Source: Pseudomonadota bacterium
GTDB lineage: Bacteria; Pseudomonadota; Alphaproteobacteria; Caulobacterales; Caulobacteraceae
Assembly (NCBI GenBank): GCA_021808285.1
Contig: JAKBBV010000001.1
Location: 62,001 to 126,000 of the forward strand
Length of the DNA: 64,000 bases
Direction: 5' to 3'
The notes below the pieces were generated by a model. It saw nothing but the letters and a program-made list of their open reading frames with translations. It had not been told where the DNA came from and ran no database searches. This document shows, in pieces, positions 37,018 to 46,903 of the stretch; the stretch's first letter is position 1, and each line of letters starts with the position of its first letter. Both the position numbers and the translations under genes were made by a program.

Positions 37018-37250
37018 CTTGCGCGGTTCCCTTTCTCGCCGACCCTCGCCGACGCGACGGGCTTGTCGCAGAACCGCCGCCCTTCGTCGAGGCGCCGCGC
37101 CGCGCTTTTTCATGGCGGGTCGACGCCGCCTCGCGCCGGCGCGAGGTCGGGCGCCGCAGGGTCAGGCTTGCATCGGCCGTCCGTCTTGGCACGATCCCCT
37201 TGGAGCCGCCGCGCGATGGACGCGGAGGCCATGCGGAGGAGAATGACGCC

Positions 37251-38048
37251 ATGACCGATATTCTCGACCTGGGAGGCCGGGTCGCCCTGGTTACCGGCGC
37301 CGGCCAGGGGGTGGGACGCCAGATCGCCCTGCACCTGGGCGGGGCGGCGAACAGCGGCGGGGTGGTGGTCAACGACTATGTGCTCGACAGGGCCGAGGCC
37401 GTCGCCGAGGAGGTGCGCGTCGCCGGCGGGACGGCGATCGCCCTGCAGTGCGACGTTTCCGACCATGCGGCGGTCAAGGCCATGGTCGCCGAGGCCAGCG
37501 CCAAGCTGGGCGCGGTCGGTATCCTGGTGAACAATGCCGGCAACGCCGGGGCCAATCCCTCACCCGAGCTCGGCAAGCCGTTCTGGGAGACGAGCCCGGA
37601 GGTGTGGATGAGCTTTCTGGGCGTGAATCTCTTCGGCGTGATGAACTGCACCGCCGCGGTGATCCCCGGCATGATCGCACGCCAGGGTCCCGGCCGCATC
37701 ATCACCATCATCTCCGATGCCGGCCGCTGGGGCGATGCGGGACTGGAGATCTATGCCGGAGCGAAGGCCGGCGCGGCGGGCTTCATGCGCTCCACCGCCC
37801 GCTCGCTCGGCCGCCACGGCATCACGGCCAACTGTATCGCGATTGCTCTGACCGCGACCCCGGCGGTCAGGCGGACCCTGGAGGGCGATCCCGAGCGCCT
37901 CAAGCGCACCCTGGAAAAATACATCGTCCGCCGCCCGGGCCAGCCCGAGGACATCGCCAATATGGCCCTCTTCCTGGCCTCGGACGCATCGAGCTGGATC
38001 ACCGGTCAGGTCTATCCGGTGAACGGCGGTTTCACCTTCGCGCTGTAG
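37251..38048 (+). CDS. Short-chain dehydrogenase/reductase, FabG-like
   Basis: A 265-residue NAD(P)-dependent reductase. TGAGQGVGRQIALHL is the cofactor motif, VNNAGNAGANPS the NNAG segment, and IYAGAKAGAAGFM carries the Tyr-x-x-x-Lys. GGCGAAN near residue 30 and SWITGQVYPVNGG at the end are usual for 3-oxoacyl-type SDRs. GGAGGAGA precedes ATG 37251. It converges on the second TonB receptor. The natural substrate is unknown. Confidence 0.85.
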   Translation: MTDILDLGGRVALVTGAGQGVGRQIALHLGGAANSGGVVVNDYVLDRAEAVAEEVRVAGGTAIALQCDVSDHAAVKAMVAEASAKLGAVGILVNNAGNAGANPSPELGKPFWETSPEVWMSFLGVNLFGVMNCTAAVIPGMIARQGPGRIITIISDAGRWGDAGLEIYAGAKAGAAGFMRSTARSLGRHGITANCIAIALTATPAVRRTLEGDPERLKRTLEKYIVRRPGQPEDIANMALFLASDASSWITGQVYPVNGGFTFAL

Positions 38049-38070
38049 TCCCGCGTCCGACCGAAGGGCG

Positions 38071-40518
38071 TCAGAACTTGGCGCCCAGGGTCACGAAGAT
38101 GCTGCGCGGCGGAGCCGGAAGGGCGAGCAGAGAGCCCGCGCCGACCGTAGTGGGGTTGGTGTAGCCGCCGGCCCCATAGAGACCACCTGCCGAGATATAC
38201 TCGAACGCATTGTACTGTTTGTTGAACAGGTTGTCGATCTCAAGTGTGATCGACAGGCATTTGGTGTAAGGGATGTGTAGAGACTGAGGAAGATCCACCT
38301 CGGTCGAGAAATTGAATGTGCCGAACGCGGGAAGTTTCTGCGTGCTCGTGATATTCATCAGGTTGTCGTAGATATATTGCGAACCCGTTCTCTGATAGGA
38401 AATACGGGGCTGGATCAGCGTCTCGCCCAGTTCAAGCTGATAGTAGAGCCCGACGTTGAGGTTCTCGTTAGGCGTGTTGGGGACCGGCACGCCGGTGAAC
38501 GTTCCCGAGCCATTGACGAAATTGCGGAAGGTGGCGTCCACGACGCCCAGGTTCAGGAACGCGTAGAGGCGCGGCAGGGGAGAGGCCTCGGCGAAGATGT
38601 TGACGCCCTGATAGTAGGACGACCCGAAGGCAAGGAGCGCGCCGCCGCTGGCCAGGGCGGTCGGGATGGTCTCGTTGTCGAAGTTGAGGTGATAGTAGGA
38701 GACATCCAGGGACAGGTCCGAGGCGGGGCCCAGCCGGTCCTTCTGGAATTTCGCGCCGACCTGGTAGAAGTCGCCGCGTTCGAGTTGGACCTGTGACGCC
38801 TGGATAGCGACATAGGGGCCGGTCCCCCCGCCGTTTTCGGGCTGGCGATAGCTGCGCGCCCAGTTTCCATAGAGAGCAAGCCAGGGGAGGGCCCGCCAGT
38901 TGACGCCGACCGACGGCTCGACGCGCGCGAAGCGGGTCTGTGACGCCGGGAACTGACTGAGCTGCCCCCCGGGATTGTAGAGCACGGCGTTGGGAAACTC
39001 GCCGGCCTCGTCATGGCTGAAATAGGTGAACCAGTCGATGAACCTCAGGCCGGGGGTGATGTCGAGCGTGGAGAACGGGTGGAAGTCGTCCTGGACAAAG
39101 GCTGCGAGGTCCACCTGTTCGAACAGGTCGCTGAAATATTGCCCGTTCGGTGAGGTCGGCGACCCCATCAGGCCGGCCGGGACGGGAACCGGGGAATTGA
39201 TGAAGCCCAGGGCCGGATTGAACAGCTGCTCGCGGGAGTGATACTCGCTCCACTGGGCGAAGCCGCCGACCTCCAGATCGTTCATCGGCAGGGCGATGTC
39301 GAAAACCGGCTTGTCCCCAACCACCAGGCTGTGCGGCTGGTTCACCTCGTAGAGACTCTCGCTGCCTCCGACGTAGTCGTGCAGCGGCGTGTAGTGGAGG
39401 CGGTCCTCGTAATCGCCATAGGCCAGGTTGCGGAACGAGACGTCGGAGCTCACCTTCAGGTTGAGCTGGCTGTAGATCATCCGAATCGCATTGGTGTCGT
39501 ACTTCCAGTCCACCGCGCCGGGGAGGGTGGTGTAGAAACCGGTGGTCTGCTCGCTGAAGAGCGGGGCGTTGGCCTGATAGCCCTCCAGAGTGACCCCAGG
39601 TATCGGCGAGACCGGGGTCGCCAGCGGACGGTAGGCGCCGCTGCGCGCGAAATAGGCCCCCAGGCTGAAATCGCCGTCGGCGAACGACTTCTTCGTCTTG
39701 AAAAAGAAGGCGTAGTTCTGACTGCTTTCCTCGAGCCCATCCGGTGTGGTGTAGAAGCTGCCCGCATAGTTCTCGCCCCCGGCGATGACCGTCTCCCAGC
39801 CGGCGATGTCTCCGGTCTGGAGGGTGAAGTCGATATTGCGGGTGTTGAAGCTGCCATAGGTGGCCTCAATCGATCCGCCGGCGGTCGCCGAAGGCTGCAC
39901 CGGGGTGAAGTTCAGCCCGCCGCCGATGTTGGTGTACCACCGATCGTCGGGATTCCCTGGGCCGTAGGTGACGGAGATGGTCTGCAGGAGCGAGGCCTGA
40001 GGCACGAGGGTCGTCTGCCAAAGACCGTTGCCCGGATTGGTCATGGGCGCCCCGTCGAAACTCACCCCGACGCTGCCATTGTCCGGATTGCCGCCTGAAA
40101 AGCCCGCCCAGCCCAGCTTGATGCCGTCGATGCTGAGGGTCGTCTTCTGCGAGCCCGTTGCGCCATAGCTCGCCGCGCTGACGCCGGGGATGAGGGCCAG
40201 GGCCTTGGCGGCCCCGCCGACGGCGCTGGCGGCCTTGATCTGATCCTGATCCAGGACCTTGATCGTCTGATCAGAGACGAACTGTTCGACATGGCGCCTC
40301 TGGCGGGCGGTGACGATGACCTCCTCAACTGTGCTCGCCGACCCGACCGAGGCTGTGGCCGCCGCCGCCTCCCCCGAGTCCGCCGCGGAGGCGCCTCTGG
40401 CGCAGCCCAGCGCGGCCGCCAGGGCAAGAAGGGAGCTGACCGGGAGGCGGGCGCAGTGAAGGTTACGACCGGCCTGGACCCGCCCCAGGGTTCTCGCGAA
40501 AATATCAGTATACTTCAC
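38071..40518 (-). CDS. TonB-dependent outer-membrane receptor
   Basis: An 815-residue receptor: signal peptide (ending GASA), TonB-box-like EEVIVTARQ, plug domain with IKAASAVGGAAKALALIPGV and NIGGGLNFTPVQP, then a beta barrel ending in IFVTLGAKF with a terminal Phe. Its ligand cannot be named. No island palindrome precedes it. A different inverted repeat (40535-40574) lies upstream. Confidence 0.9.
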   Translation of the reverse strand: MKYTDIFARTLGRVQAGRNLHCARLPVSSLLALAAALGCARGASAADSGEAAAATASVGSASTVEEVIVTARQRRHVEQFVSDQTIKVLDQDQIKAASAVGGAAKALALIPGVSAASYGATGSQKTTLSIDGIKLGWAGFSGGNPDNGSVGVSFDGAPMTNPGNGLWQTTLVPQASLLQTISVTYGPGNPDDRWYTNIGGGLNFTPVQPSATAGGSIEATYGSFNTRNIDFTLQTGDIAGWETVIAGGENYAGSFYTTPDGLEESSQNYAFFFKTKKSFADGDFSLGAYFARSGAYRPLATPVSPIPGVTLEGYQANAPLFSEQTTGFYTTLPGAVDWKYDTNAIRMIYSQLNLKVSSDVSFRNLAYGDYEDRLHYTPLHDYVGGSESLYEVNQPHSLVVGDKPVFDIALPMNDLEVGGFAQWSEYHSREQLFNPALGFINSPVPVPAGLMGSPTSPNGQYFSDLFEQVDLAAFVQDDFHPFSTLDITPGLRFIDWFTYFSHDEAGEFPNAVLYNPGGQLSQFPASQTRFARVEPSVGVNWRALPWLALYGNWARSYRQPENGGGTGPYVAIQASQVQLERGDFYQVGAKFQKDRLGPASDLSLDVSYYHLNFDNETIPTALASGGALLAFGSSYYQGVNIFAEASPLPRLYAFLNLGVVDATFRNFVNGSGTFTGVPVPNTPNENLNVGLYYQLELGETLIQPRISYQRTGSQYIYDNLMNITSTQKLPAFGTFNFSTEVDLPQSLHIPYTKCLSITLEIDNLFNKQYNAFEYISAGGLYGAGGYTNPTTVGAGSLLALPAPPRSIFVTLGAKF

Positions 40519-40534
40519 AATACTCGCCCTTGTA

Positions 40535-40574
40535 TTGCCGATTGAATAACGACATAGGTAGACTTAATCGGCAA
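40535..40574. promoter_or_regulatory. Inverted repeat upstream of TonB receptor
   Basis: A perfect 9-bp inverted repeat, TTGCCGATT (40535-40543) and AATCGGCAA (40566-40574), with a 22-bp spacer, begins 17 bases upstream of the receptor start codon at 40518. The arms could be a two-site operator or, in RNA, a hairpin. It is unlike the island palindrome. Confidence 0.5.
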
Positions 40575-40692
40575 ACCTTTGATGACAGTTGGCGTGGCGG
40601 CCCAAATCCTGGCGGCGTTCGAGGCGCTTTGACGGCGCGGGCGAGCGGCTGTACTCCGTGGACGACGGGTCTGACGGCTGGGAGATCGGGCG

Positions 40693-42240
40693 ATGAGTCA
40701 AGCGCAGGCCCCCCCTCGCATGGCCGTCGCCGGGCGCCTCGACCGCGTGGCGCTCGGCTTCGGACTCCTGGCCTTCCTGCTGCATGCCGCCCTGGCGGGT
40801 CGCTATGACGTCTTCCGCGACGAGCTCTACTTCATCGTCTGCGGCCGCCATCCCGCCTTCGGCTATGCCGATCAGCCGCCGATCATCCCCCTGCTGGCGG
40901 CCTCCCTCTACGGCATCGGGCACAATGCCTGGTGGCTGCGTCTGCCCAACGCGTTGGCGGCCGGGGCCCTGGTCTGGCTGAGCGCACGGTTTGCGAGGCT
41001 TCTGGGCGGCGGCGGCGCGGCGGCGGCTCTGGCCGCGCTCAGCGTCGCCATCGCCCCGCTCCTGATGGGGATGGGGGCGGTTCTCAACACCACCGCCTTC
41101 GACCCCCTGGCCTGGACGGCGATCGCCTATCTGCTGGTTCGCGCCAGCTTAAGCGGACGGGGCCGGGACCTCTGGCTGTGCGGCCTGATCGCCGGTCTCG
41201 ATCTGGAGATCAAATACGCCTTGGTGATCTGGGCCGTCGGCCTGACCGTGGGGCTTGTCCTCACCGCCGAACGCAAGCTTCTGGCGCGCCGGGATTTCTG
41301 GTTCGGGGTCGGCCTCGCCGGGCTCATCGCGGTCCCGTCGGGGGTCTGGCAGGCGCTGCACCACTTCCCGTTCCTGGAGCTGGGCGCCGCGGCGCGGGAG
41401 AAAAACGCCGATGTCGCCCCGGCGGCGTTCCTCCTCAACCAGGTCCTGATCATGAGCCCGCTCCTGGCGCCGGTATGGATCGCCGGGCTCATCGGGCCCT
41501 TCGTCGCCGGCGCGCTAAGGCCCGCGCGCTTCCTGGCCATCGGGTTCGTCGTCTATCTGGGCCTCGTTATCCTGACCCATGGCAAGGACTACTACCTCGG
41601 GGCCTGCTATCCCGCCCTTCTGGCCATCGGCGCCGTCGCGCTTGTGCGCGTAGCGGAGCCGGCTTGGGCGCGGTGGGCGCTGGCCGGCGGGGCCGCCCTC
41701 GCCGTCGCGTTTTCGGCCTGGCTCTCGCCCATGATCCTGCCGGTCCTGCCCGTCCCCGCCTTGCGGACGTTCATCGCCCATTCCCCCGTTCGGCTGCAGC
41801 CGCAGGAGAAGGGCTTCAAGGGCACGCTCCTGCCGCAGCTATTCGCCGATCAGCTCGGCTGGCGTGACTTCACGGCGGAGGTCGACGCGGCCTGGCTGCG
41901 GATTCCGCCCGCAGAGCGCGCCCACACCGCCATCAAGGTGGACAACTATGGCGAGGCGGCGGCCCTGGACGTCTATGGCGCGCGCCTGGGCCTGCCCCCG
42001 GCGCTGAGCGGCCACAACCAGTATTTCCTCTGGGGGCTGAGGGGCCAGAATCCCACCAATCTTCTGGTGGTGCAGAACCATGTCGAGCGCCTCGGTCCCT
42101 ACTGTCAGAAGGCGACTCGGCTCGCGACCACGACCATGCCTGACGCCATGGCCTCGGAGAACGGCAAGGCCATCGCCTATTGCCAGGGCCTCAAGGTCGA
42201 CCTGGCCGCCTACTGGCCGCAGCTGAAGGACTATAGCTGA
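40693..42240 (+). CDS. Membrane glycosyltransferase, GT39/ArnT-like (PMT_2)
   Basis: A 515-residue polytopic inner-membrane protein of roughly ten hydrophobic helices followed by a C-terminal soluble domain of about 150 residues. The hallmark of the family is the first periplasmic loop, YDVFRDELYFIVCGRHPAFGYADQPPI, with its D/E pair. These enzymes move sugars from polyprenyl phosphate to lipid or protein acceptors. The acceptor is unknown. Confidence 0.8.
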   Translation: MSQAQAPPRMAVAGRLDRVALGFGLLAFLLHAALAGRYDVFRDELYFIVCGRHPAFGYADQPPIIPLLAASLYGIGHNAWWLRLPNALAAGALVWLSARFARLLGGGGAAAALAALSVAIAPLLMGMGAVLNTTAFDPLAWTAIAYLLVRASLSGRGRDLWLCGLIAGLDLEIKYALVIWAVGLTVGLVLTAERKLLARRDFWFGVGLAGLIAVPSGVWQALHHFPFLELGAAAREKNADVAPAAFLLNQVLIMSPLLAPVWIAGLIGPFVAGALRPARFLAIGFVVYLGLVILTHGKDYYLGACYPALLAIGAVALVRVAEPAWARWALAGGAALAVAFSAWLSPMILPVLPVPALRTFIAHSPVRLQPQEKGFKGTLLPQLFADQLGWRDFTAEVDAAWLRIPPAERAHTAIKVDNYGEAAALDVYGARLGLPPALSGHNQYFLWGLRGQNPTNLLVVQNHVERLGPYCQKATRLATTTMPDAMASENGKAIAYCQGLKVDLAAYWPQLKDYS

Positions 42241-42246
42241 GGGGCC

Positions 42247-42333
42247 TGGTGCGGGCGGTCGGGGTCGAACCGACACTCTGTCGCCAGAACCGGATTTTGA
42301 GTCCGGCGCGTCTACCAGTTCCGCCACGCCCGC
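42247..42333 (-). tRNA. tRNA-Leu (anticodon CAA)
   Basis: Read on the minus strand: a 7-bp acceptor GCGGGCG pairs with CGCCCGC, an anticodon stem CCGGA/TCCGG encloses the loop CTCAAAA (anticodon CAA, bases 42297-42299), and a long variable arm marks a class II (Leu) tRNA. The T arm is GGTTCGACCCC-like. The 3' CCA is encoded in the genome. It reads UUG leucine codons. Confidence 0.95.
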
Positions 42334-42460
42334 ACAGGCAGGGGGCCATGCCATGCGCGGGGGCCCCCGTCCAGGATTTTGGCGGGGTCGCCGCAGGGTT
42401 CGGCGGGGCTCAGGACTAAGGCAATGAGGCGCCGTCGGACATCGGTGAGCCGCGAAGGGG

Positions 42461-43891
42461 TTGCGCGGGCCGCGCCGCGATGGCGTTTACATCCCTGTGC
42501 GCCGCCCCCTGAACATCCCCGCCGCCCTCGGACTTTGTGGGACAAGCCTTCTCGCCTATGGCGTCGTCGTCGGCCTGAACTGGCCCGGGCATTTCTCGCC
42601 CGACGGCTTGTGGCAACTGGGCCAGGGGCGCACGGGCGTCTTCAACACCTGGCACCCGCCGGTCATGGCCTGGCTGCTGGGTCTGGCGGCGCGTCTGAGC
42701 CCCAACGTCGGCGCCTTCATGTCGGCGAACGCGGCCCTCTTCTTCGGCGCGCTTCTGGGTTTCGCCACGACGCGACCGCGGCCCCGTCCCAGGGCGATCC
42801 TTGCGGTGCTGGGCCTGACCGCCCTGCCGGTCGTGCTTGTTCTGCAAGGGGCGGTCCTGAAGGATATCCTGTTCGCCAACGCCACCCTGGTCGGCTTCGC
42901 CTGCCTTGCCTGGCGCGACAGATTGAGCCCGGGCGGTTGGCGGCTGCGCCTAAGCCTCGTTGCGGCCGCGCTTTGCTTCACCCTGGCCGCCCTCACCCGG
43001 CAGATCGGTCTCGTCGCTCCCCTATGCGGCGGCCTCTGCCTGATCGCGATCCTGAGGAGCGAAGGGGCCAGCCGGGCGCGGGCCATGCGAGGCGGGGGGC
43101 TGTTCCTTGCCGTCGTCATGGCCTTGAGCGCCGGCGCCAGCCTCTTTTTCATCTCCCATAGCGACGGTCGCCCCGAGACGCTTCTTCAGCTCAGACGCCT
43201 GCAGGCCTGGGATATGGCCGGCGCCCTGCATCTGGATCCGGCACTCGCCCTGCCCGCCACCCACGCCTCCGCGCCCGATCTGGAGGCCTATCTTCGCGCG
43301 CAGGCGGCGCCCCGATGGCGGGCCGGCGATTCCGACCCGGTGGCCCATCCGCCAAGCTTCCAGCCCCTGATGAGTTCCCGCGCCGAGGGGGTTGGCCTCG
43401 ACTGGCGCCGGCTGATCCTGACCCGGCCGGGCCTCTATCTGCGGCTCCGATCGCAGGTCTTTTGGGCCACCCTGGCGACACCAAGGTCGGAAAACTGTCC
43501 CATGGTCATCATCGGGGTGGACGGGAGCGATGCGCCCGCGCTCAAGGCCTCGGGGCTGCGGCCCCGCCGCACCGCCACGGACGAGGCCCTGGAGGACTAT
43601 GCCAGCGACGATTTCGGCGGTCCGGTTTTTTCGCATCTGGCCTGGGGGCTGGCGCTGGTGGCGGGTATGGCCCTGGCGCTGCGGGACTGGCGAGGCGGCG
43701 ACCACGGCTCGGACCTGGCCGCGGTGATCGCCCTGGCCCTGGCGGCCCTCCTCTACACCGCCGGCTTCTTCGTCATCTCGGGGGCCTGCGACTATCGCTA
43801 CCTGTATCTGGTGGATGCGGCGGCCATGGCGCTCCTCGTCCACCGCGCCGCGCGGCGGCCAGGGACGCCTCCAGGGACGCTTCGGACTTGA
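42461..43891 (+). CDS. Polytopic membrane protein (DUF6020-like)
   Basis: About 476 residues with ten or more hydrophobic segments and a periplasmic loop of about 100 residues. PDGLWQLGQGRTGVFNTWHPP near the first loop resembles membrane proteins of the DUF6020 type and GT-C-like folds. I do not assign a function. The start is uncertain: TTG 42461 is the longest choice, and GTG 42497 is more likely to be real because the hydrophobic part begins directly after it. It lies downstream of the tRNA on the opposite strand. Confidence 0.7.
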   Translation: MRGPRRDGVYIPVRRPLNIPAALGLCGTSLLAYGVVVGLNWPGHFSPDGLWQLGQGRTGVFNTWHPPVMAWLLGLAARLSPNVGAFMSANAALFFGALLGFATTRPRPRPRAILAVLGLTALPVVLVLQGAVLKDILFANATLVGFACLAWRDRLSPGGWRLRLSLVAAALCFTLAALTRQIGLVAPLCGGLCLIAILRSEGASRARAMRGGGLFLAVVMALSAGASLFFISHSDGRPETLLQLRRLQAWDMAGALHLDPALALPATHASAPDLEAYLRAQAAPRWRAGDSDPVAHPPSFQPLMSSRAEGVGLDWRRLILTRPGLYLRLRSQVFWATLATPRSENCPMVIIGVDGSDAPALKASGLRPRRTATDEALEDYASDDFGGPVFSHLAWGLALVAGMALALRDWRGGDHGSDLAAVIALALAALLYTAGFFVISGACDYRYLYLVDAAAMALLVHRAARRPGTPPGTLRT

Positions 43892-43967
43892 CCGAAATGA
43901 AGATCGGCGTCGGGGTCTAGGCTGCGAGACGGACGCCCGGCGAGGCGGGAGTCGACGGAGTCGAGAC

Positions 43968-44633
43968 ATGGCGACCACGAGCGAGATCGCGACCCTGGCG
44001 GCGCTGATCGGCAATCCGGCTCGCGCGGCCATGCTGTTGGCCCTTCTGGGCGGCCGCGCGCTCACGGCCGGCGAACTGGCGGACACCGCTGGCGTCACGC
44101 CCCAGACCGCCAGCGGCCACCTGGAGCAGCTTCGCGTCGGGGGGTTGATCCGGGCCTGGGCCGAGGGCCGACATCGGCGCCACGCCCTGGCCTCGCCTGA
44201 GACTGGACACCTCCTGGAGGCCCTGCACCTGGCGGCGGCGGCGGGGCAGGCGTCGCCGAGGCTTCCCGCCTCCCGGCGCCGCGTGCCGGACGATCTGCGG
44301 GAGGCGCGAAGCTGCTATGACCACCTCGCGGGCCGACTGGGCGTGGCCCTGGCCGAGGCCCTGGGCCATGAGGGCGCGGTCTCAACCGAGGGTGAGGCGC
44401 GCCTGACCCGCTGGGGATTGGAGCTGCAGAGCCTGCGCGGACAGCGCCGCCCGTTCTGCCGCGCCTGCCTGGACTGGAGCGAGCGACGCCCGCACCTCGC
44501 CGGGGCCCTGGGGGCGGCGATTCTCACACGCAGTTTCGAACTGGGCTGGTTGCGCCGCACCTCCGCCTCGCGCGCTCTGGAGGTGACGGCGGCGGGGCGC
44601 GCGGGCCTGCGCCGGGTCTTTGAGGTCCGATAA
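43968..44633 (+). CDS. ArsR-family transcriptional regulator
   Basis: A 221-residue protein with an N-terminal winged helix: LAALIGNPARAAMLLALLGG, then LADTAGVTPQTASGHLEQLRVGGLIRAWAEGRHRRHALAS. The C-terminal half (DHLAGRLGVALAEAL, FCRACLDWSERRPHLAGALG) is longer than in the metal sensors. It resembles the larger ArsR/SmtB-type repressors that lack the usual metal site. GGAG precedes ATG 43968. It converges on the tyrosine-degradation operon; control of that operon is only a guess. Confidence 0.85.
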   Translation: MATTSEIATLAALIGNPARAAMLLALLGGRALTAGELADTAGVTPQTASGHLEQLRVGGLIRAWAEGRHRRHALASPETGHLLEALHLAAAAGQASPRLPASRRRVPDDLREARSCYDHLAGRLGVALAEALGHEGAVSTEGEARLTRWGLELQSLRGQRRPFCRACLDWSERRPHLAGALGAAILTRSFELGWLRRTSASRALEVTAAGRAGLRRVFEVR

Positions 44634-44739
44634 GGGCGGCCGGGACCGGCCCGGCGCTCAGGGGCCTGCGTGTGGCGCGCCGGGGGCGCCGGTCAGCCCT
44701 GAGAGGCTGCAGGAGCGGCCAAAGGATCGCGGCGGGGAG

Positions 44740-45747
44740 TCAGCCGGGGATGACCGTCTGCTCGATGGCGCCGAAAAGGGAGTGGCCCCGTGGATCGCGC
44801 ATCTCGATCCGCACCGCATCGCCGGGCGCCAGGAAGGGCGTGCGCGGGGCGCCGTGACGGAGGGTCTCCACCGCGCGCAGCTCCGCCAGGCAGCCAAAGC
44901 CGACCCCGCCTTCGGCGATCGGCCCGCCCGGCCCGCCGTCGGGGCCTTGATTGGAGACCGTGCCGGAGCCGACGATCGTCCCGGCGCCAAGGTTCCGTGT
45001 GCGGGCGCAGTGGGCCAGGATCTGGCCAAAATCGAAGGTCATGTCGCGCTCGGCCCGGGCGGCGCCGAAGGGGGCGCCATTGAGGGTGATCTCCAAAGCG
45101 CCGTGGAGCTTGCCGCCGGCGAAGAGGTCGCCCAGCTCGTCTGGGGTCACGGCTGCGGGGGAGAAGGCGGAGGCCGGCTTGGACTGGTAAAAGCCGAACG
45201 ACTTGGCGATCTCGCCAGGAATCAGATTGCGGAGGGAGACGTCGTTGGCCAGCATGACCAGCCGAACCTGAGCCAGGGCCGCCTTCGCATCCGAGCCGCG
45301 CGGGACATCGCCGGTGATCACCGCGACCTCTCCCTCGAAATCCAGGCCCCAATCCGGGTCGCCAAGGGGGATCGGATCGCGAGGTCCCAGAAATCCGTCC
45401 GAACCGCCCTGATAGATGAGCGGATCGGTCCAGTAGCTCGCCGGCATCTCCGCCCCCCGGGCGCGCCGGGCCAGGGCCACATGGTTCACATAGGCCGAGC
45501 CGTCGGCCCACTGATAGGCGCGCGGCAGAGGGCTCGCGGCCTCGCGCTCATGGAAGCGCTGGCGGGGAACGGCGCCGTGTTCGAGGCTCTCGGCCAGGCC
45601 GCGAAGCTGGTCGCCGCAGCGATCCCAGTCATCCAGCGCCACCTGCAGTGTGGGGGCGATTGCCCCTGCGTCAGCGCACCAGGCCAGGTCTCGCGAGACG
45701 ACCACGAGGCGTCCGTCGCGCCCCCCCCTCAGCGAGGCCAGCCTCAC
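44740..45747 (-). CDS. Fumarylacetoacetate hydrolase family protein, tyrosine pathway
   Basis: A 335-residue FAH-superfamily enzyme. DWGLDFEGEVAVITGDVPRG holds the acidic metal ligands; LRNLIPGEIAKSFGFYQSKPA and AGTIVGSGTVSNQ are FAH blocks. It would cleave fumarylacetoacetate (or maleylacetoacetate directly) in the last step of homogentisate degradation. GTG 45747 overlaps the hmgA stop by four bases, so it is translationally coupled. No maleylacetoacetate isomerase gene is seen here, so isomerisation may be encoded elsewhere or bypassed. It is shorter than eukaryotic FAH. Confidence 0.9.
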   Translation of the reverse strand: MRLASLRGGRDGRLVVVSRDLAWCADAGAIAPTLQVALDDWDRCGDQLRGLAESLEHGAVPRQRFHEREAASPLPRAYQWADGSAYVNHVALARRARGAEMPASYWTDPLIYQGGSDGFLGPRDPIPLGDPDWGLDFEGEVAVITGDVPRGSDAKAALAQVRLVMLANDVSLRNLIPGEIAKSFGFYQSKPASAFSPAAVTPDELGDLFAGGKLHGALEITLNGAPFGAARAERDMTFDFGQILAHCARTRNLGAGTIVGSGTVSNQGPDGGPGGPIAEGGVGFGCLAELRAVETLRHGAPRTPFLAPGDAVRIEMRDPRGHSLFGAIEQTVIPG

Positions 45748-46880
45748 GCGGGGGCCTTCCAGCTGTCCACATAGGCGCGGTTCTCCACCGCCTCCGCGGC
45801 CGCGCCCACCTCCAGGGGATCGCGCGTATCGATCATCACCGCATACTCATCCGTGGCCGGCTTGGGCTGGACCAGCATGTTCTTCAGCGCCTTGGGGTGA
45901 GGACCGTGGGTGAAGCCGCTCGGGTGCAGGGTCATGGCCCCGGCGGAGATGTGGTCGCGACTGAAGAAGTCGCCCGCATGGTAGAACAGCACCTCGTCAT
46001 AATCATCATTATTGTGGAAGAACGGCACCTTGAGCGCGCCGGGATCGGTCTCGAACGGCCGCGGGCAGAAGGTGCAGACGACGAAGCGCTCGCCCAGGAA
46101 TGTGGTGTGGACCGAGGGGGGCAGGTGATAGCGGTGGCTGGTCACCGGGCGCAGATCGGCCACATTGATCCGCGCCGGCGCCAGATCGCCGTGCCAGCCG
46201 ACCGCATCCAGAGGGTTGTAGGGATAGGTGATGCGCGAGACCTCGCCGCGCTTTTTCACCTCGACCACGACCTCGCCGGGCTCGGCCTGGTGGGCGCGGA
46301 AGGCCTCGTCCATGGACGGGAGCTCCAGAAGCGCGGGATCGAAAAAGGCGTGAGGCCCCAGAAGCCCCCGATCGGGCAGGGTGAAATGGCCGTTGGTGCA
46401 CTGGATGGTCAGAAGGCTGGCGGCGCCCGCGGGCGCCAGGCGCCACATGGTTCCCCGCGGCAGATAGACATAGTCGCCGGCGCGGAAGGCCAGGCGGCCG
46501 AAATCGCAGAACAGCTCGCCCGCGCCGGTGTGGACGAACAGGAGCTGGTCGCCGTCAGCGTTGCGCGCCAGGGCTGGCATGGCCGCGGCCAGCTTCCAGA
46601 ACCGCACCTCGACCTTGGCGTTGGAGAGGATCACGCCCGCCTCCCAGGGCGAGGCGGGCGCTGCGTTGAGGGCGGAGAGATCGAAGGCCCGGGGCCGGAG
46701 GGGGCCCTCGAACCGGGTCCAGCCGGTGGGCGGGCGCGGATGGTGAAGGAAGGCGGCGGGGCCGAAGAAACCCTCCTTGGACATCTCCCGCTCATAGGTC
46801 CCGTCGGGGAGGTCGGCATGGGCCTGGCGCGAATGTCGCCCGTCCGCGCCGCGAACCGGAATCCAGTGACGCTCACTCAT
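45744..46880 (-). CDS. hmgA: Homogentisate 1,2-dioxygenase
   Basis: A 378-residue cupin-type iron dioxygenase that opens the ring of homogentisate. The diagnostic C-terminal part is FHNNDDYDEVLFYHAGDFFS, followed by LHPSGFTHGPHP, which supplies the iron His and Glu ligands. It is clearly shorter than the 430-450 residue classical enzyme; the N-terminal region is trimmed (MSERHWIPVRGADGRHSRQ) but the active-site region is intact. It lies between hppD and the FAH gene. Confidence 0.93.
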   Translation of the reverse strand: MSERHWIPVRGADGRHSRQAHADLPDGTYEREMSKEGFFGPAAFLHHPRPPTGWTRFEGPLRPRAFDLSALNAAPASPWEAGVILSNAKVEVRFWKLAAAMPALARNADGDQLLFVHTGAGELFCDFGRLAFRAGDYVYLPRGTMWRLAPAGAASLLTIQCTNGHFTLPDRGLLGPHAFFDPALLELPSMDEAFRAHQAEPGEVVVEVKKRGEVSRITYPYNPLDAVGWHGDLAPARINVADLRPVTSHRYHLPPSVHTTFLGERFVVCTFCPRPFETDPGALKVPFFHNNDDYDEVLFYHAGDFFSRDHISAGAMTLHPSGFTHGPHPKALKNMLVQPKPATDEYAVMIDTRDPLEVGAAAEAVENRAYVDSWKAPA

Positions 46881-46903
46881 GGTCGGTCGTCCTTGCGACG
46901 CGT

